64,000 nt of DNA from Mesorhizobium sp. Its GTDB lineage: Bacteria; Pseudomonadota; Alphaproteobacteria; Rhizobiales; Rhizobiaceae. The notes under the pieces were generated by a model, which was not told the origin of the DNA, ran no database searches, and was given only the letters and a program-made list of their open reading frames with translations. Positions 6,372 to 14,489 of the stretch are shown piece after piece. Made by a program: the position numbers and the translations under genes. The DNA is taken from the NCBI RefSeq assembly GCF_004963255.1, contig NZ_SUGA01000003.1, forward strand, positions 232,514-296,513. Direction: 5' to 3'. Position 1 is the stretch's first letter. The number at the start of each line of letters is the position of its first letter.

Positions 6372-7966
6372 GCACCGCGTTTCAGTCATCGAGCCGGAAG
6401 TCGTGGCGGCTGGCGACGGGCTTCGCCTTCACCGCGCTGGCCTGCGCCATATTGCTGGGCGGCGTTTCAGCCTGGCTGCTCGGATCCGTGGCGATCGCCG
6501 GCCTTTCCGCCGCCGCTTTCACTTTCAACTTTCACACTCCCGCAGCCTTCATCAGGCTGTTCGCAGTCGGCCGCACCGCTGCCCGCTATGGCGAGCGCCT
6601 GACCGGCCACAAGGCGGCACTCGCCGATCAGGTATCGCGTCGCGTCGAGCTGTTCGCCGCGATGGCGGCGGCGCCGGCGGTGCGACGGGCCGGATGGCAG
6701 CTCGGCAACGATTCGCGCCTTGCCGACTATCTCGACGACGTCGAGGACCTCGACTTCGCCAGGCTGCGCGCCGGCCTGCCGGCTCTGACGCTCGCCTGCG
6801 GCCTCGCGGTGCTGATCGCCGGCTCGGCGGTGCTGGCGCCTTTGTCCCTCCTGCCCATCATAGTCTTGCTGCTTGCCATCCTGTTCGCGGGGAACCGGGT
6901 GGCCAGAGCTGGCGCCATGGCATGGCGTGAGACCAGGTCGCTGCGCCGCGGGGGCGCGAGCCGGCTTGGCGCGGCCATGGCGTCAGCCGTACCCTTGAAG
7001 GCGGAGGGCGCCTGGAACCGCGAATGCACTGAGGCCCTCGCCGCGCTCTCTCGCGCCGGCGCCGCGCAGCTTGCCCTTCGCCGGCTGCAGGCCATGCTGG
7101 ACATGATCGGCGGGGCGTTGGGCCCGGTTGCCGGCGTCAGTGTGATGGCGGCTGCCTGGTATGCGGGCAGACAAGGCACAGAGCTTCTCGCGCCCATGCT
7201 GCTCGCCTTCTCCTGGCTGGCGCTGGGCGAAACCATGAATGGCGCATCGCGCATGCTGGTTGCCGTGCTTCGCCGCAACGCGGCTCGCGCCGAGATCGGC
7301 CAATGGACACGCGGCACCGCGGCCGGCAGGCGCGAATTCGCCCTGGATGACATCAAGCCCGCCCTGCTGCTTCATGGCGGCCTGCAACGCCGTGCACCCG
7401 ACGGCCGGTCGATCGGAACGCCCATCTCCCTGCTCCTCGCGCGGGGCCAGCCGACACTGCTCGTCGGCGCAAGCGGCTCGGGCAAGACGAGCCTGCTCAA
7501 GCAGATCGCCGGCTGGATCGGCGACGATGCCTTCGCAACCGACGACCGCATCCTGTCGGCAGGCGAGCGGCGGGCGCTCGTGTCCCTCGTCCTGCACGAC
7601 GCGGTCGTGCTGGAGGATACCGTCCGCGCCAATCTCTTTGCCGGCGATGCTCCGGATGCCGTACTCTGGCGGGCGCTCGAAGCCGTCGAGATGGACGGGC
7701 GTATCCGTGAAGCGGGCGGGCTGGACAGCTGGGTCAGGCAGGACAGGTTCTCGCTCGGCGAAGCGCAGCGCATCAACCTCGCGCGCGCCTGGCTGTCATC
7801 CCCACCCGTTGCGCTGCTTGACGAACCGACCGAACACCTCGACGAGGCGCAGGGCGAGCGTATCCTCGAGCGGCTGCTCGTCCGCTTCAGCGATAGGATC
7901 GTCGTCGTCTCCACCCATCGCGCGCCGCCGCTTCGCGATGTCCGCACGATCGAGTTGCAGCCGTAA
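6368..7966 (+). CDS. cydC: Thiol reductant ABC exporter subunit CydC
   Basis: 532-residue half transporter, partner of CydD. The membrane domain contains the family-typical stretch AVGRTAARYGERLTGHKAAL, and the ATPase domain has Walker A VGASGSGKTSLL (about residue 365) and Walker B VALLDEPTEHLD. The ABC signature is FSLGEAQRINLARAW, a departure from LSGGQ, so one of the two ATP sites may be weak, as is common in heterodimeric exporters. Its stop codon directly abuts the stop of the convergent HerA-like gene (7964-7966 and 7967-7969), leaving no room for a separate terminator. No cydA or cydB follows. Confidence 0.86.
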   Translation: MSTAFQSSSRKSWRLATGFAFTALACAILLGGVSAWLLGSVAIAGLSAAAFTFNFHTPAAFIRLFAVGRTAARYGERLTGHKAALADQVSRRVELFAAMAAAPAVRRAGWQLGNDSRLADYLDDVEDLDFARLRAGLPALTLACGLAVLIAGSAVLAPLSLLPIIVLLLAILFAGNRVARAGAMAWRETRSLRRGGASRLGAAMASAVPLKAEGAWNRECTEALAALSRAGAAQLALRRLQAMLDMIGGALGPVAGVSVMAAAWYAGRQGTELLAPMLLAFSWLALGETMNGASRMLVAVLRRNAARAEIGQWTRGTAAGRREFALDDIKPALLLHGGLQRRAPDGRSIGTPISLLLARGQPTLLVGASGSGKTSLLKQIAGWIGDDAFATDDRILSAGERRALVSLVLHDAVVLEDTVRANLFAGDAPDAVLWRALEAVEMDGRIREAGGLDSWVRQDRFSLGEAQRINLARAWLSSPPVALLDEPTEHLDEAQGERILERLLVRFSDRIVVVSTHRAPPLRDVRTIELQP

Positions 7967-9460
7967 TCACGCGGCCGAGCTGTCCTGCTCCAAGGCATTC
8001 GGGTCGCCCGGCGCCGTCGCCCAGGCGAGCTCGACCAGCGTCACGGTGCGCCGGCCCGTGCCGTCGACCTGACAGACGATAAGGCCCTGCTCCTCGATAT
8101 AGTCGAGCAGTCGCCGCGCGCGGCGCAGCGAATGCGAGCCGTAGGCCCGCGCAATCGCCGCGTCGCTCGGGCAAGGCCAGCCTTCCTTGGCGGCGCGGGC
8201 GATCATCATGAACACGCCCTGCATGTCCTCGGGCAGCAGCGAGGCGCGCACGGAGACGTCCCGCCAGGCATCGTCCTCGGCCATGTCGGAGCCGACGCCG
8301 GCTCGCGCCCTGGTCAGCATGCGGCGGAATTCCGGAAGATCGGGCACCACCGACGCAAGCCCTTCGATGCGGCAGCGGACCACGAACTCCTGATAGAGCA
8401 CGCCGATGACGCGGAAACCCGCATCGGGCTCGGCCAGAATGGCGCGCAGGATGCGGTCCATGCGCTCGCGCCGTTCGGCCAGGTCCTCGGCGCTGGGCTG
8501 CGGCTCCGCCGGCTCAGGGCGTATCTCCAGCGGCGCGGCCTTGGCCGCCATCAGCTGGTCGAGGAGGTCCGGCGATGGCCGGCGCTGCGGCCTCACCGTC
8601 TCCGGCGGCGGCGCGGCAAGAATGACCGAACGCGCATCCTCCAGTGCCGCTTGCGGCAGCGGCATCAGCCGCGGCGTGCCGTTGCGCGGGCTGGTCTCGG
8701 TCTGGCCGATGCGCACGCCGAGCGGACGCCGCGACAGCGCCGGTCCGAGCGCCATGAAATGCCCGCGCTCCAGGTCGCGGAAGGCTTCGGCCTGGCGCCG
8801 CTCCATGCCGAGCAGGTCGGCCGCGCGCGCCATGTCGATGTCGAGGAAAGTGCGGCCCATCAGGAAGTTGGAGGCTTCCGCCGCGACGTTCTTGGCGAGC
8901 TTCGCCAGCCGCTGCGTGGCGATGATGCCGGCCAGCCCGCGCTTGCGGCCGCGGCACATCAGATTGGTCATGGCGCCGAGCGAGAGCTTGCGCGCCTCGT
9001 CCGAAACCTCGCCGGCGGCGGCGGGCGCGAAGAGCTGCGCCTCGTCGACCACCACCAGCATCGGATACCAATGGTCGCGCGCCACCTCGAACAGCCCGCC
9101 GAGGAATGCGGCGGCGCGCCGCATCTGGTTCTCGGCATCGAGCCCTTCGAGATTGAGCACCGTCGAGACGCGGTGGATGCGCGCGCGCTCGCCCGCCGCC
9201 TGCAGGCCGCGCTCGGTATGCTCCTCGGCATCGATCACCAGATGGCCAAAGCGTTCGCCTAGCGACACGAAGTCGCCTTCAGGGTCGATGATGGTCTGCT
9301 GCACCCAGGGCGCGCTCTGTTCGAGCAGCCGGCGCAGCAGATGCGACTTGCCGGAGCCCGAATTGCCTTGCACCAGCAGGCGGGTCGCCAGCAGTTCCTC
9401 AAGGTCGAGGGCGGCCGGCGCGCCTGCGCTCGTCTGCCCCATCTCGATTGCAACCGTCAT
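7967..9460 (-). CDS. HerA/VirB4-like ATPase (DUF87), orphan
   Basis: 497 residues from the ATG at 9460 (MTVAIEMGQTSAGAP). Walker A GNSGSGKSHLLRRLL is at about residues 32-45 and Walker B MLVVVDEAQLF at about 137. The stretch NLMCRGRKRGLAGIIATQRL followed by KLAKNVAAEASNFLMGRTFL is typical of HerA-like translocases of the FtsK/HerA superfamily. The C-terminal 150 residues look like helix-turn-helix material rich in Arg and Glu. HerA in archaea and in some defence systems works with a nuclease (NurA, SIR2, DUF4297), but no nuclease gene is adjacent. The role is unknown; a DNA-handling motor is likely. Confidence 0.78.
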   Translation of the reverse strand: MTVAIEMGQTSAGAPAALDLEELLATRLLVQGNSGSGKSHLLRRLLEQSAPWVQQTIIDPEGDFVSLGERFGHLVIDAEEHTERGLQAAGERARIHRVSTVLNLEGLDAENQMRRAAAFLGGLFEVARDHWYPMLVVVDEAQLFAPAAAGEVSDEARKLSLGAMTNLMCRGRKRGLAGIIATQRLAKLAKNVAAEASNFLMGRTFLDIDMARAADLLGMERRQAEAFRDLERGHFMALGPALSRRPLGVRIGQTETSPRNGTPRLMPLPQAALEDARSVILAAPPPETVRPQRRPSPDLLDQLMAAKAAPLEIRPEPAEPQPSAEDLAERRERMDRILRAILAEPDAGFRVIGVLYQEFVVRCRIEGLASVVPDLPEFRRMLTRARAGVGSDMAEDDAWRDVSVRASLLPEDMQGVFMMIARAAKEGWPCPSDAAIARAYGSHSLRRARRLLDYIEEQGLIVCQVDGTGRRTVTLVELAWATAPGDPNALEQDSSAA

Positions 9461-9561
9461 ATTTCGACTCAGAACGCCTCCATGCGCGCAAGCGGGCTTA
9501 TCAACCGAAGCCGGGCGCGTCGAGCATGGCCGCGCACCGCTGAGCGGTGTTCCACATCTAA

Positions 9562-9606
9562 GGGCGAGCGTCGGCTCGTCCCTATGGGCGAGCGTGAGCT
9601 CGTCCC
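9562..9606. repeat. Tandem pair of 21-bp hairpin units
   Basis: Two near-identical units, GGGCGAGCGTCGGCTCGTCCC (split as GGGCGAGC / GCTCGTCCC) at 9562-9582 and its variant at 9586-9606, are 24 bp apart. Each is an imperfect inverted repeat. They lie in the divergent gap between the HerA-like gene and the 84-residue gene and could be operators or RNA hairpins. Confidence 0.6.
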
Positions 9607-9724
9607 TAGGGGCAACTGGCGGCAGGCTGTCGCCATCGGCTCTGGTCGGACCACCATTTCGCTGGCGCAATCCCGCTATTGGCGTATCATCTTTGCAGGG
9701 AGGGTTCATGGCAGGAGGAGGCCA

Positions 9725-9979
9725 ATGAACGTCGCTGCGGAAGTGCCCGTCATGGACCCGACGGTGCAAGACCTTGTTTCGTCTGCCCTTTCGAAATTTC
9801 GCGCCGGCGACACCGTGTCCACACGCGCCATGCTCGAGGCCATACGCCATGCCGATCCATCCTGCGAAGACAGCGATGACCATCTGGTCGAGCTGATCGT
9901 GATGGCCGCCGTTGGTAAGACCATGGGGGTCGTGTTCGACCACCGCTCGCCTGACGAGCGGTTGCCGCGGCTGTCATAG
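9725..9979 (+). CDS. Uncharacterised 84-residue acidic protein
   Basis: Starts at 9725 (MNVAAEVPVMDPTVQDLVSS) behind AGGAGGAGG, a very strong ribosome binding site; the in-frame sequence further upstream runs through the hairpin repeat and is rejected. The protein is helical and acidic (HADPSCEDSDDHLVELIVMA) and ends RSPDERLPRLS. No signal peptide or membrane span is visible. I do not recognise the family. It diverges from the HerA-like gene. Confidence 0.65.
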   Translation: MNVAAEVPVMDPTVQDLVSSALSKFRAGDTVSTRAMLEAIRHADPSCEDSDDHLVELIVMAAVGKTMGVVFDHRSPDERLPRLS

Positions 9980-9997
9980 GCCCGAAGCGTTGCCTGC

Positions 9998-10049
9998 GTA
10001 TATGCGAGCACCGGAAGACCGGCCTCACCGGAACATCGGTACGCCTTAG
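9998..10049. repeat. Degenerate right half of the 117-bp palindromic repeat (copy C)
   Basis: GCGAGCACCGGAAGACCGGCC, CTCACCGGAACATCGG and CGCCTTAGC follow the order of the right half of the elements at 14351-14489 and 37811-37956, with an internal deletion and point changes. It overlaps the stop codon of the neighbouring minus-strand gene. Confidence 0.55.
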
Positions 10050-10528
10050 CCCAGCGGATGCGGCATGTAACCGACAAAACCCGCGATCTTCCAGCGGCCG
10101 CCGACCTTGCGGCAGAAATAGAGCGTCTGCCATTTCAGCCGGTCGACACCGCCATCCGCCTTGGCGACCGAGCCGTCGAACTTCTTGTGCAGCACCGCGC
10201 GATCACCGTCGACATCGATGTCGCGCATGTTGGTGACGCGAAACAGCGCCTCGCGCAGCGGCTCGGCGAATTTCGTCGCTGCTGTCTCCTTGGCCTGGCG
10301 CAGCCATTCGTCGCGATAGACCGCCAGCCTCGGGAACTGCAGCCGCCAGGCATCGGCATTGGCGAGGAAATGCGCGTGCATGCCGAAGAAGCTCTCGGCG
10401 ATGAAATCGTCCTCGACCATCGCCCAGTCCTGTCCGAGGAAGGCATCGATGTCGCGCCGGACCAGCATTTCCCACAGGTCGTGACGATCGGCATCGCCTT
10501 CCGGAAACGGATTCTTGTCGAAGGTCAT
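10046..10528 (-). CDS. Uncharacterised NTF2/SnoaL-like protein
   Basis: 160 residues (MTFDKNPFPEGDADRHDLWE...). The layout of an N-terminal helical part (RRDIDAFLGQDWAMVEDDFI) followed by beta-rich segments (VDGDRAVLHKKFDG, WQTLYFCRKVGGRWKIAGFV) fits the SnoaL/NTF2-like cone fold used by small hydrolases and by binding or polyketide-cyclase-type proteins. No signal peptide. The gene lies just upstream of, and divergent from, the RidA-like gene, and an inverted repeat at 10598-10630 lies between them, so it may belong to the same catabolic cluster. Fold inferred, function unknown. Confidence 0.6.
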   Translation of the reverse strand: MTFDKNPFPEGDADRHDLWEMLVRRDIDAFLGQDWAMVEDDFIAESFFGMHAHFLANADAWRLQFPRLAVYRDEWLRQAKETAATKFAEPLREALFRVTNMRDIDVDGDRAVLHKKFDGSVAKADGGVDRLKWQTLYFCRKVGGRWKIAGFVGYMPHPLG

Positions 10529-10597
10529 GCTGGATCTCCCCTCATATCGCGGCCGATGAAAGCGGTATCGACCGCAAGATGCTCAGGCTTCTGTAAT

Positions 10598-10630
10598 AAA
10601 GCAACATGGATTTCGAAAAAATGTTGCTTT
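10598..10630. promoter_or_regulatory. Perfect 10-bp inverted repeat, candidate operator
   Basis: AAAGCAACAT (10598-10607) and ATGTTGCTTT (10621-10630) are exact reverse complements with a 13-base AT-rich spacer. It lies in the divergent promoter between the NTF2-like gene and the RidA-like gene. The nearest regulator gene is the RpiR-family gene at 14490-15437, which makes it the first candidate ligand. Confidence 0.55.
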
Positions 10631-10713
10631 CCGACATTGCCTCTATGAGGATCGTGCTGACAGACGTAGACGGCTATGCGACCGGTTCGCTCAATCGCCA
10701 AGAGGAGGCTCAC

Positions 10714-11079
10714 TTGCCCAAGCAGTGCTTTGGAAAATCGCATGTCCCGCTCTCGCCCGCCGTGCGCGCCGGCGATTTCGTCTATGTCTCCGGCCAGGTG
10801 CCGGTGGGCAGCGACGGGCTGGTGGTGAAGGGCGGCATCGCCGAGCAGACCGAGCAGGTGCTGCAGAACGTCAAGGCGGCGCTGGCGCTGGCCGGCTGCG
10901 GCATGGACGATGTGGTGAAGACCACCGTCTGGCTGGAGGACGCGCGCGATTTCGGCACCTTCAACACCGTCTATGCAAAACATTTCCCAAACGACCCGCC
11001 GGCGCGCACCACGGTCGAATCGCGCCTGATGATCGACATCAAGATCGAGGTCGAGGCCGTCGCCTACCGGCCGGTCTGA
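10714..11079 (+). CDS. RidA-family (YjgF) enamine/imine deaminase-like protein
   Basis: 121 residues from a TTG start at 10714, chosen because AGAGGAGG lies six bases before it and because RidA homology begins here (LPKQCFGKSHVPLSPAVRAG). An ATG further upstream falls inside the inverted repeat and would add 36 unrelated residues. RidA hallmarks are GDFVYVSGQVPV, the IAEQTEQVLQNVKAAL helix and ARTTVESRLM, whose Arg binds the substrate carboxylate in the family. These proteins hydrolyse reactive enamines or imines made by PLP or flavin enzymes. It precedes the amidohydrolase by 32 bp and probably shares its transcript. Confidence 0.82.
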   Translation: MPKQCFGKSHVPLSPAVRAGDFVYVSGQVPVGSDGLVVKGGIAEQTEQVLQNVKAALALAGCGMDDVVKTTVWLEDARDFGTFNTVYAKHFPNDPPARTTVESRLMIDIKIEVEAVAYRPV

Positions 11080-11111
11080 TCGCGATCACTTTCACATAAG
11101 GGAGGGCGCCG

Positions 11112-12338
11112 ATGCAGTTCGATCTCCTGATCAAGGGCGGGCGCGTCATCGACCCCGCATCGGGCCTCGACGCGCAGCGTGATGTCGCCATTGCCGATGG
11201 CCGCGTCGCCGCGATCGAGGCCGCCATCGATGCCGAACATGCTGCGCAGGTGGTCGACGCCAGGGACTGCATCGTTACGCCCGGCCTCGTCGACCTGCAT
11301 AGCCACGTCTATTGGGGTGGCACCTCGCTCGGCGTCGACGCCGACCGGCTGGCCGCCAAGAGCGGCACCACCACCTTCATCGACGCCGGCAGCGCCGGCG
11401 CGGGCAATTTCCTTGGCTTTCGCCGCCATGTCATCGAGCGCTCGAAAGTCCGCATCCTCGCTTACGTCAACATCTCCTTTGCCGGCATATTCGGCTTCGC
11501 CAAGACCGTGTCGGTCGGCGAATGCAGCGACCTCAGTCTCTGCGAGCCGCGCGAAACGGTTGCCGCGGTGCGCGAGCATGCCGATGTCGTCGTCGGCGTG
11601 AAAGTCCGCTCCGGCAAGCATGCTGGCGGCACCAGCGGCATTGCGCCGGTCGACCTCGCGCTCGAAGCGGCCGACAAGGTCGGCCTGCCGCTGATGGCGC
11701 ATATCGACGAGCCGCCGCCAGGCCGTTCTGAAGTGCTGCCCAGGCTGCGGCGCGGCGATATCCTCACCCACTGCTTCCGGCCATTCCCCAATGCCCCGGT
11801 CTTCGCGTCCGGCGCGGTGCGGCCGGACATGCGGCTGGCGCGCGAACGCGGCGTTATCTTCGACATCGGCCACGGCATGGGCTCCTTCGACTTCGAGGTG
11901 GCGAAGGCGATGCTCGCCGAGGGCCTAGCGCCGGATGTAATCTCCAGCGACGTGCACCTCTACTGCGTCGACGGCCCGGCCTTCGACATGCTGGTCTGCA
12001 TGTCGAAGCTCATGGTGCTCGGCATGCCGCTGGTCGAGGTGCTGCGCGCGGCGACCGTGAACCCCGCGCAGGCGATCGCCCGACCCGAGCTCGGCGCGCT
12101 GAAGGTCGGCGGCATCGGCGATGTCGCGGTGCTGCGGCTCCAGCCCGGCCGCTTCACCTTCGTCGACGCCGTCGGAGCGTCATTGGTCGCGGACCAGCGC
12201 CTGGTCTCCAACGGCATCGCCATCGCCGGCAAATGGTGGCCGAACGAGACGCCCGATCACAACGAGACCGAACGCTTCGAAGCGCATGCGCATCACACGC
12301 ATGTGGATATGGCGGCCAGGCATTTTGGGCGCGGGTGA
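11112..12338 (+). CDS. Amidohydrolase/deacetylase-family metal hydrolase
   Basis: 408 residues of the amidohydrolase superfamily (dihydroorotase-like branch, COG3964). Metal ligands are visible: HxH in DLHSHVYW (about residues 62-64), a likely carboxylated Lys in VVGVKVRSG (about 164), His in LMAHIDEPP, His in ILTHCFRPF, and the catalytic Asp in SSDVHLYC. The C-terminal small domain (GGIGDVAVLRLQPGRFTFVD) is typical. Substrate is probably a cyclic amide or N-acyl compound, as the cluster also has an amidase and a RidA protein. Preceded by AAGGGAGGGCGCC, which fixes the start. Confidence 0.8.
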   Translation: MQFDLLIKGGRVIDPASGLDAQRDVAIADGRVAAIEAAIDAEHAAQVVDARDCIVTPGLVDLHSHVYWGGTSLGVDADRLAAKSGTTTFIDAGSAGAGNFLGFRRHVIERSKVRILAYVNISFAGIFGFAKTVSVGECSDLSLCEPRETVAAVREHADVVVGVKVRSGKHAGGTSGIAPVDLALEAADKVGLPLMAHIDEPPPGRSEVLPRLRRGDILTHCFRPFPNAPVFASGAVRPDMRLARERGVIFDIGHGMGSFDFEVAKAMLAEGLAPDVISSDVHLYCVDGPAFDMLVCMSKLMVLGMPLVEVLRAATVNPAQAIARPELGALKVGGIGDVAVLRLQPGRFTFVDAVGASLVADQRLVSNGIAIAGKWWPNETPDHNETERFEAHAHHTHVDMAARHFGRG

Positions 12339-12486
12339 TCTCCCCCCTTGAGGGGGAGATGTCGCTGAAGGCGACAGAGGGGGTTGCCGCGCGTGAAGCG
12401 CCAACCCTCACCTGCCGCAAAAGTCGAGCCCAGTCGTACCGACCCCCTCTGCCCTGCCGGGCATCTCCCCCTCGAGGGGGGAGATC
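12337..12486. repeat. Rhizobial 150-bp palindromic repeat (CTCCCCCTTGAGGGGGAG type)
   Basis: GATCTCCCCCCTTGAGGGGG at the left end and CCCCCTCGAGGGGGGAGATC at the right end are inverted, with inner arms GAGATGTCG / GGCATCTCC and AGAGGGGG / CCCCCTCT. Elements of this wording are frequent between genes in rhizobia. It fills the gap between the convergent amidohydrolase and monooxygenase genes and could act as a bidirectional terminator. Confidence 0.75.
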
Positions 12487-12491
12487 GAACG

Positions 12492-14282
12492 TCACCGCCC
12501 AGCATTACTCGGCTCGCCATAAACCGGCGTTGCTATCCCCTCCATCCGCGCCTTGAGCTGCAGCGCCACATATTTCGAATAGAAGCGCGACAGCGCCAGA
12601 TTGCCGCCATGGAACCACAGCGCCTCCTGCGCCGTCGGCTTCCACATGTTGCGCAACTCGCCCTGCCAGGGACCGGGGTCGCCCTTCACGCCGGAGCCGA
12701 GGCCCCAGCACGGGCCGACCTTGTCGGCGACCTCGCGCGAGACGATTGCGGCAACCGTCTCGTTCATCGACTGGTAGCCGGTGCAGCAGACGATCGCGTC
12801 GACCTCCAATTCGCTGCCGTCCTCGAACAGGATACCGGCCGGCGTCAGCGACTTGATGCCGACGCCGCTCTTCACCTTGATCTCGCCGTTCAGGATCAGC
12901 TCGCAGGCGCCTACATCGATGTAATAGCCCGAGCCGGTGCGGTAGGCCTTCATCAAGAGCCCGGTCTCGTCCTCGCCGAAATCGATGGCGAAGCCGCTGT
13001 CGCTGAGACGCTTGTAGAAATCCGCGTCTCGCGCCCTGATCACGTCGTAGAGCGCGCGCTGCCCCTTGGGCACCAAAGCGAAGGGCGTGGAGGCGACGAT
13101 CATGTCGGCCTTGTCGGTGGTGATGCCGCGCGCCAGCGCCTTCTCGGAAAAGATCTCGAAGCCGACATCCATCAGCGTGTCGGATTTCACCACGGTCGTC
13201 GGCGAGCGCTGCACCATGGTGACCTTGGCGCCGGCTTCCCAGAGATCGACGCTGACATCGTGGCCGGAGCTTGCGGCACCAATCACCGCGACGCGCTTGC
13301 CGCGGAATTTCTCGCCGGTGGAATACTGGCTGGAATGCAGGAGCTCGCCCTTGAAGCTATCGGCTCCCGGCAACTCGATCTGCCGCGGCGGCCCGTAGGC
13401 GCCGGTGGCGAAGACGATGTGTTTCGGCTTCAGCGTGACGCGTTGGCCGACGCGGTCGACCACCACGGTCCAAACCTTTTCGGTCTCGTCATAGGCGGCG
13501 CTGATGCATTTGGTGGCGACCCAATAATTTAGCTCCATGACGCGGGTATACATTTCCAGCCAGTCGCCCATCTTGTCCTTGGGCGTGAAGACCGGCCAGT
13601 TTTCCGGGAAAGGAATATAGGGCAGATGGTCGTACCAGACCGGATCGTGCAGCACGAGCGAGCGGTAGCGGTTGCGCCAGGAATCGCCGGCGCGCGCATT
13701 CTTCTCGATGATGAGCGTCGGAACGCCGAGCTGACGCAGCCGGGCGCCGAGCATGATGCCGCCCTGCCCGCCGCCGATCACCAGGCAGTAGGGCTGCTCG
13801 TGCACGCCGAGATCGCGCGTCTCACGCGCTCTCGCTTCGGCCCAGGTCTCGCGCTTGGGGTCGGGCTTGTGGCGGATGCCGAGCGGCCGCGCCGGGCCCT
13901 TTTGCTCCTCGAAACCCTTGAGCTCGCTCATCGCCGTGAACAGCGTGCGGCAGCGGCCGTCCTTGAGCCGCAGGATCCCCTCGCCCCGCGCCACCGCCGT
14001 CTCGAAGCTGAACCAGGCCTCGACGATCCCGTCGTCGACGCTTGGCTCTCCGGTCAGGTGCCAGTGCGACGGCTGCGCTTGCGACAGCGTGGCCTTCAGC
14101 ATCTCGCGGATCGCGGCCTGCCCTTCCATGGTCTTGATGTTCCATGTGAAGGTCAAAAGATCGCGCCAGTAGCAATCCTCGACGAAGAGGTTCGTCGCCG
14201 CCTCGATATCGCCGGCCTCCAGCGCCCGGCCGAACGAGCCGAGCCAAGTCGCCGCCTGTTGCGATGGTGCGATGTCGAGCAT
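12492..14282 (-). CDS. Flavin-containing monooxygenase with N-terminal SnoaL-like domain
   Basis: 596 residues. About the first 150 form a SnoaL/NTF2-like domain (EAATNLFVEDCYWRDLLTFT, MEGQAAIREMLKATL). Then comes an FAD-binding motif YCLVIGGGQGGIMLGARLRQ, the NADPH-site motif VAVIGAASSGHDVSVDLWEA, and the C-terminal VDAIVCCTGYQSM typical of class B flavin monooxygenases. Likely oxygenates or cleaves a carbon-nitrogen or carbonyl substrate in the cytoplasm with NADPH and O2. A GAAGGGAAGGAC ribosome site precedes the ATG at 14282. It is in the same orientation as the RpiR gene, separated from it by a repeat. Enzyme class is firm; substrate is unknown. Confidence 0.82.
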   Translation of the reverse strand: MLDIAPSQQAATWLGSFGRALEAGDIEAATNLFVEDCYWRDLLTFTWNIKTMEGQAAIREMLKATLSQAQPSHWHLTGEPSVDDGIVEAWFSFETAVARGEGILRLKDGRCRTLFTAMSELKGFEEQKGPARPLGIRHKPDPKRETWAEARARETRDLGVHEQPYCLVIGGGQGGIMLGARLRQLGVPTLIIEKNARAGDSWRNRYRSLVLHDPVWYDHLPYIPFPENWPVFTPKDKMGDWLEMYTRVMELNYWVATKCISAAYDETEKVWTVVVDRVGQRVTLKPKHIVFATGAYGPPRQIELPGADSFKGELLHSSQYSTGEKFRGKRVAVIGAASSGHDVSVDLWEAGAKVTMVQRSPTTVVKSDTLMDVGFEIFSEKALARGITTDKADMIVASTPFALVPKGQRALYDVIRARDADFYKRLSDSGFAIDFGEDETGLLMKAYRTGSGYYIDVGACELILNGEIKVKSGVGIKSLTPAGILFEDGSELEVDAIVCCTGYQSMNETVAAIVSREVADKVGPCWGLGSGVKGDPGPWQGELRNMWKPTAQEALWFHGGNLALSRFYSKYVALQLKARMEGIATPVYGEPSNAGR

Positions 14283-14350
14283 TTTTGTCCTTCCCTTCGA
14301 ATGTCGACTGGCACCGCCAGCTTCCCTGACGATGCCAGAGAGTGCGCCTT

Positions 14351-14489
14351 GAGGCAGTCGAGATTCAGGTCAGGCCGAGTCGAAAATGGTGGATTCCGAG
14401 AACCGGAGCGGAGCGTACTAAAGTACGTGAGCACCGGAAGCGCAGGAAACCGCCATTTGCAGGCCGGCCTCACCTGAATATCGGCTGCC
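14351..14489. repeat. 117-bp palindromic repeat with self-complementary flanks (copy A)
   Basis: The core 14363-14479 starts ATTCAGGTCAGGCC and ends GGCCTCACCTGAAT, with a centre AGCGTACTAAAGTACGTGAGC. Copy B at 37811-37956 matches closely along the whole core. Here the outer arms are GAGGCAGTCGA and TCGGCTGCCTC, which pair with each other but differ from the outer arms of copy B. Confidence 0.8.

Noticed and set aside
14283..14341. TGGCACCGCCAGC near 14310 as a sigma-54 promoter
   Set aside because: Only eight bases separate GG and GC instead of ten, and it is not placed to serve a gene.
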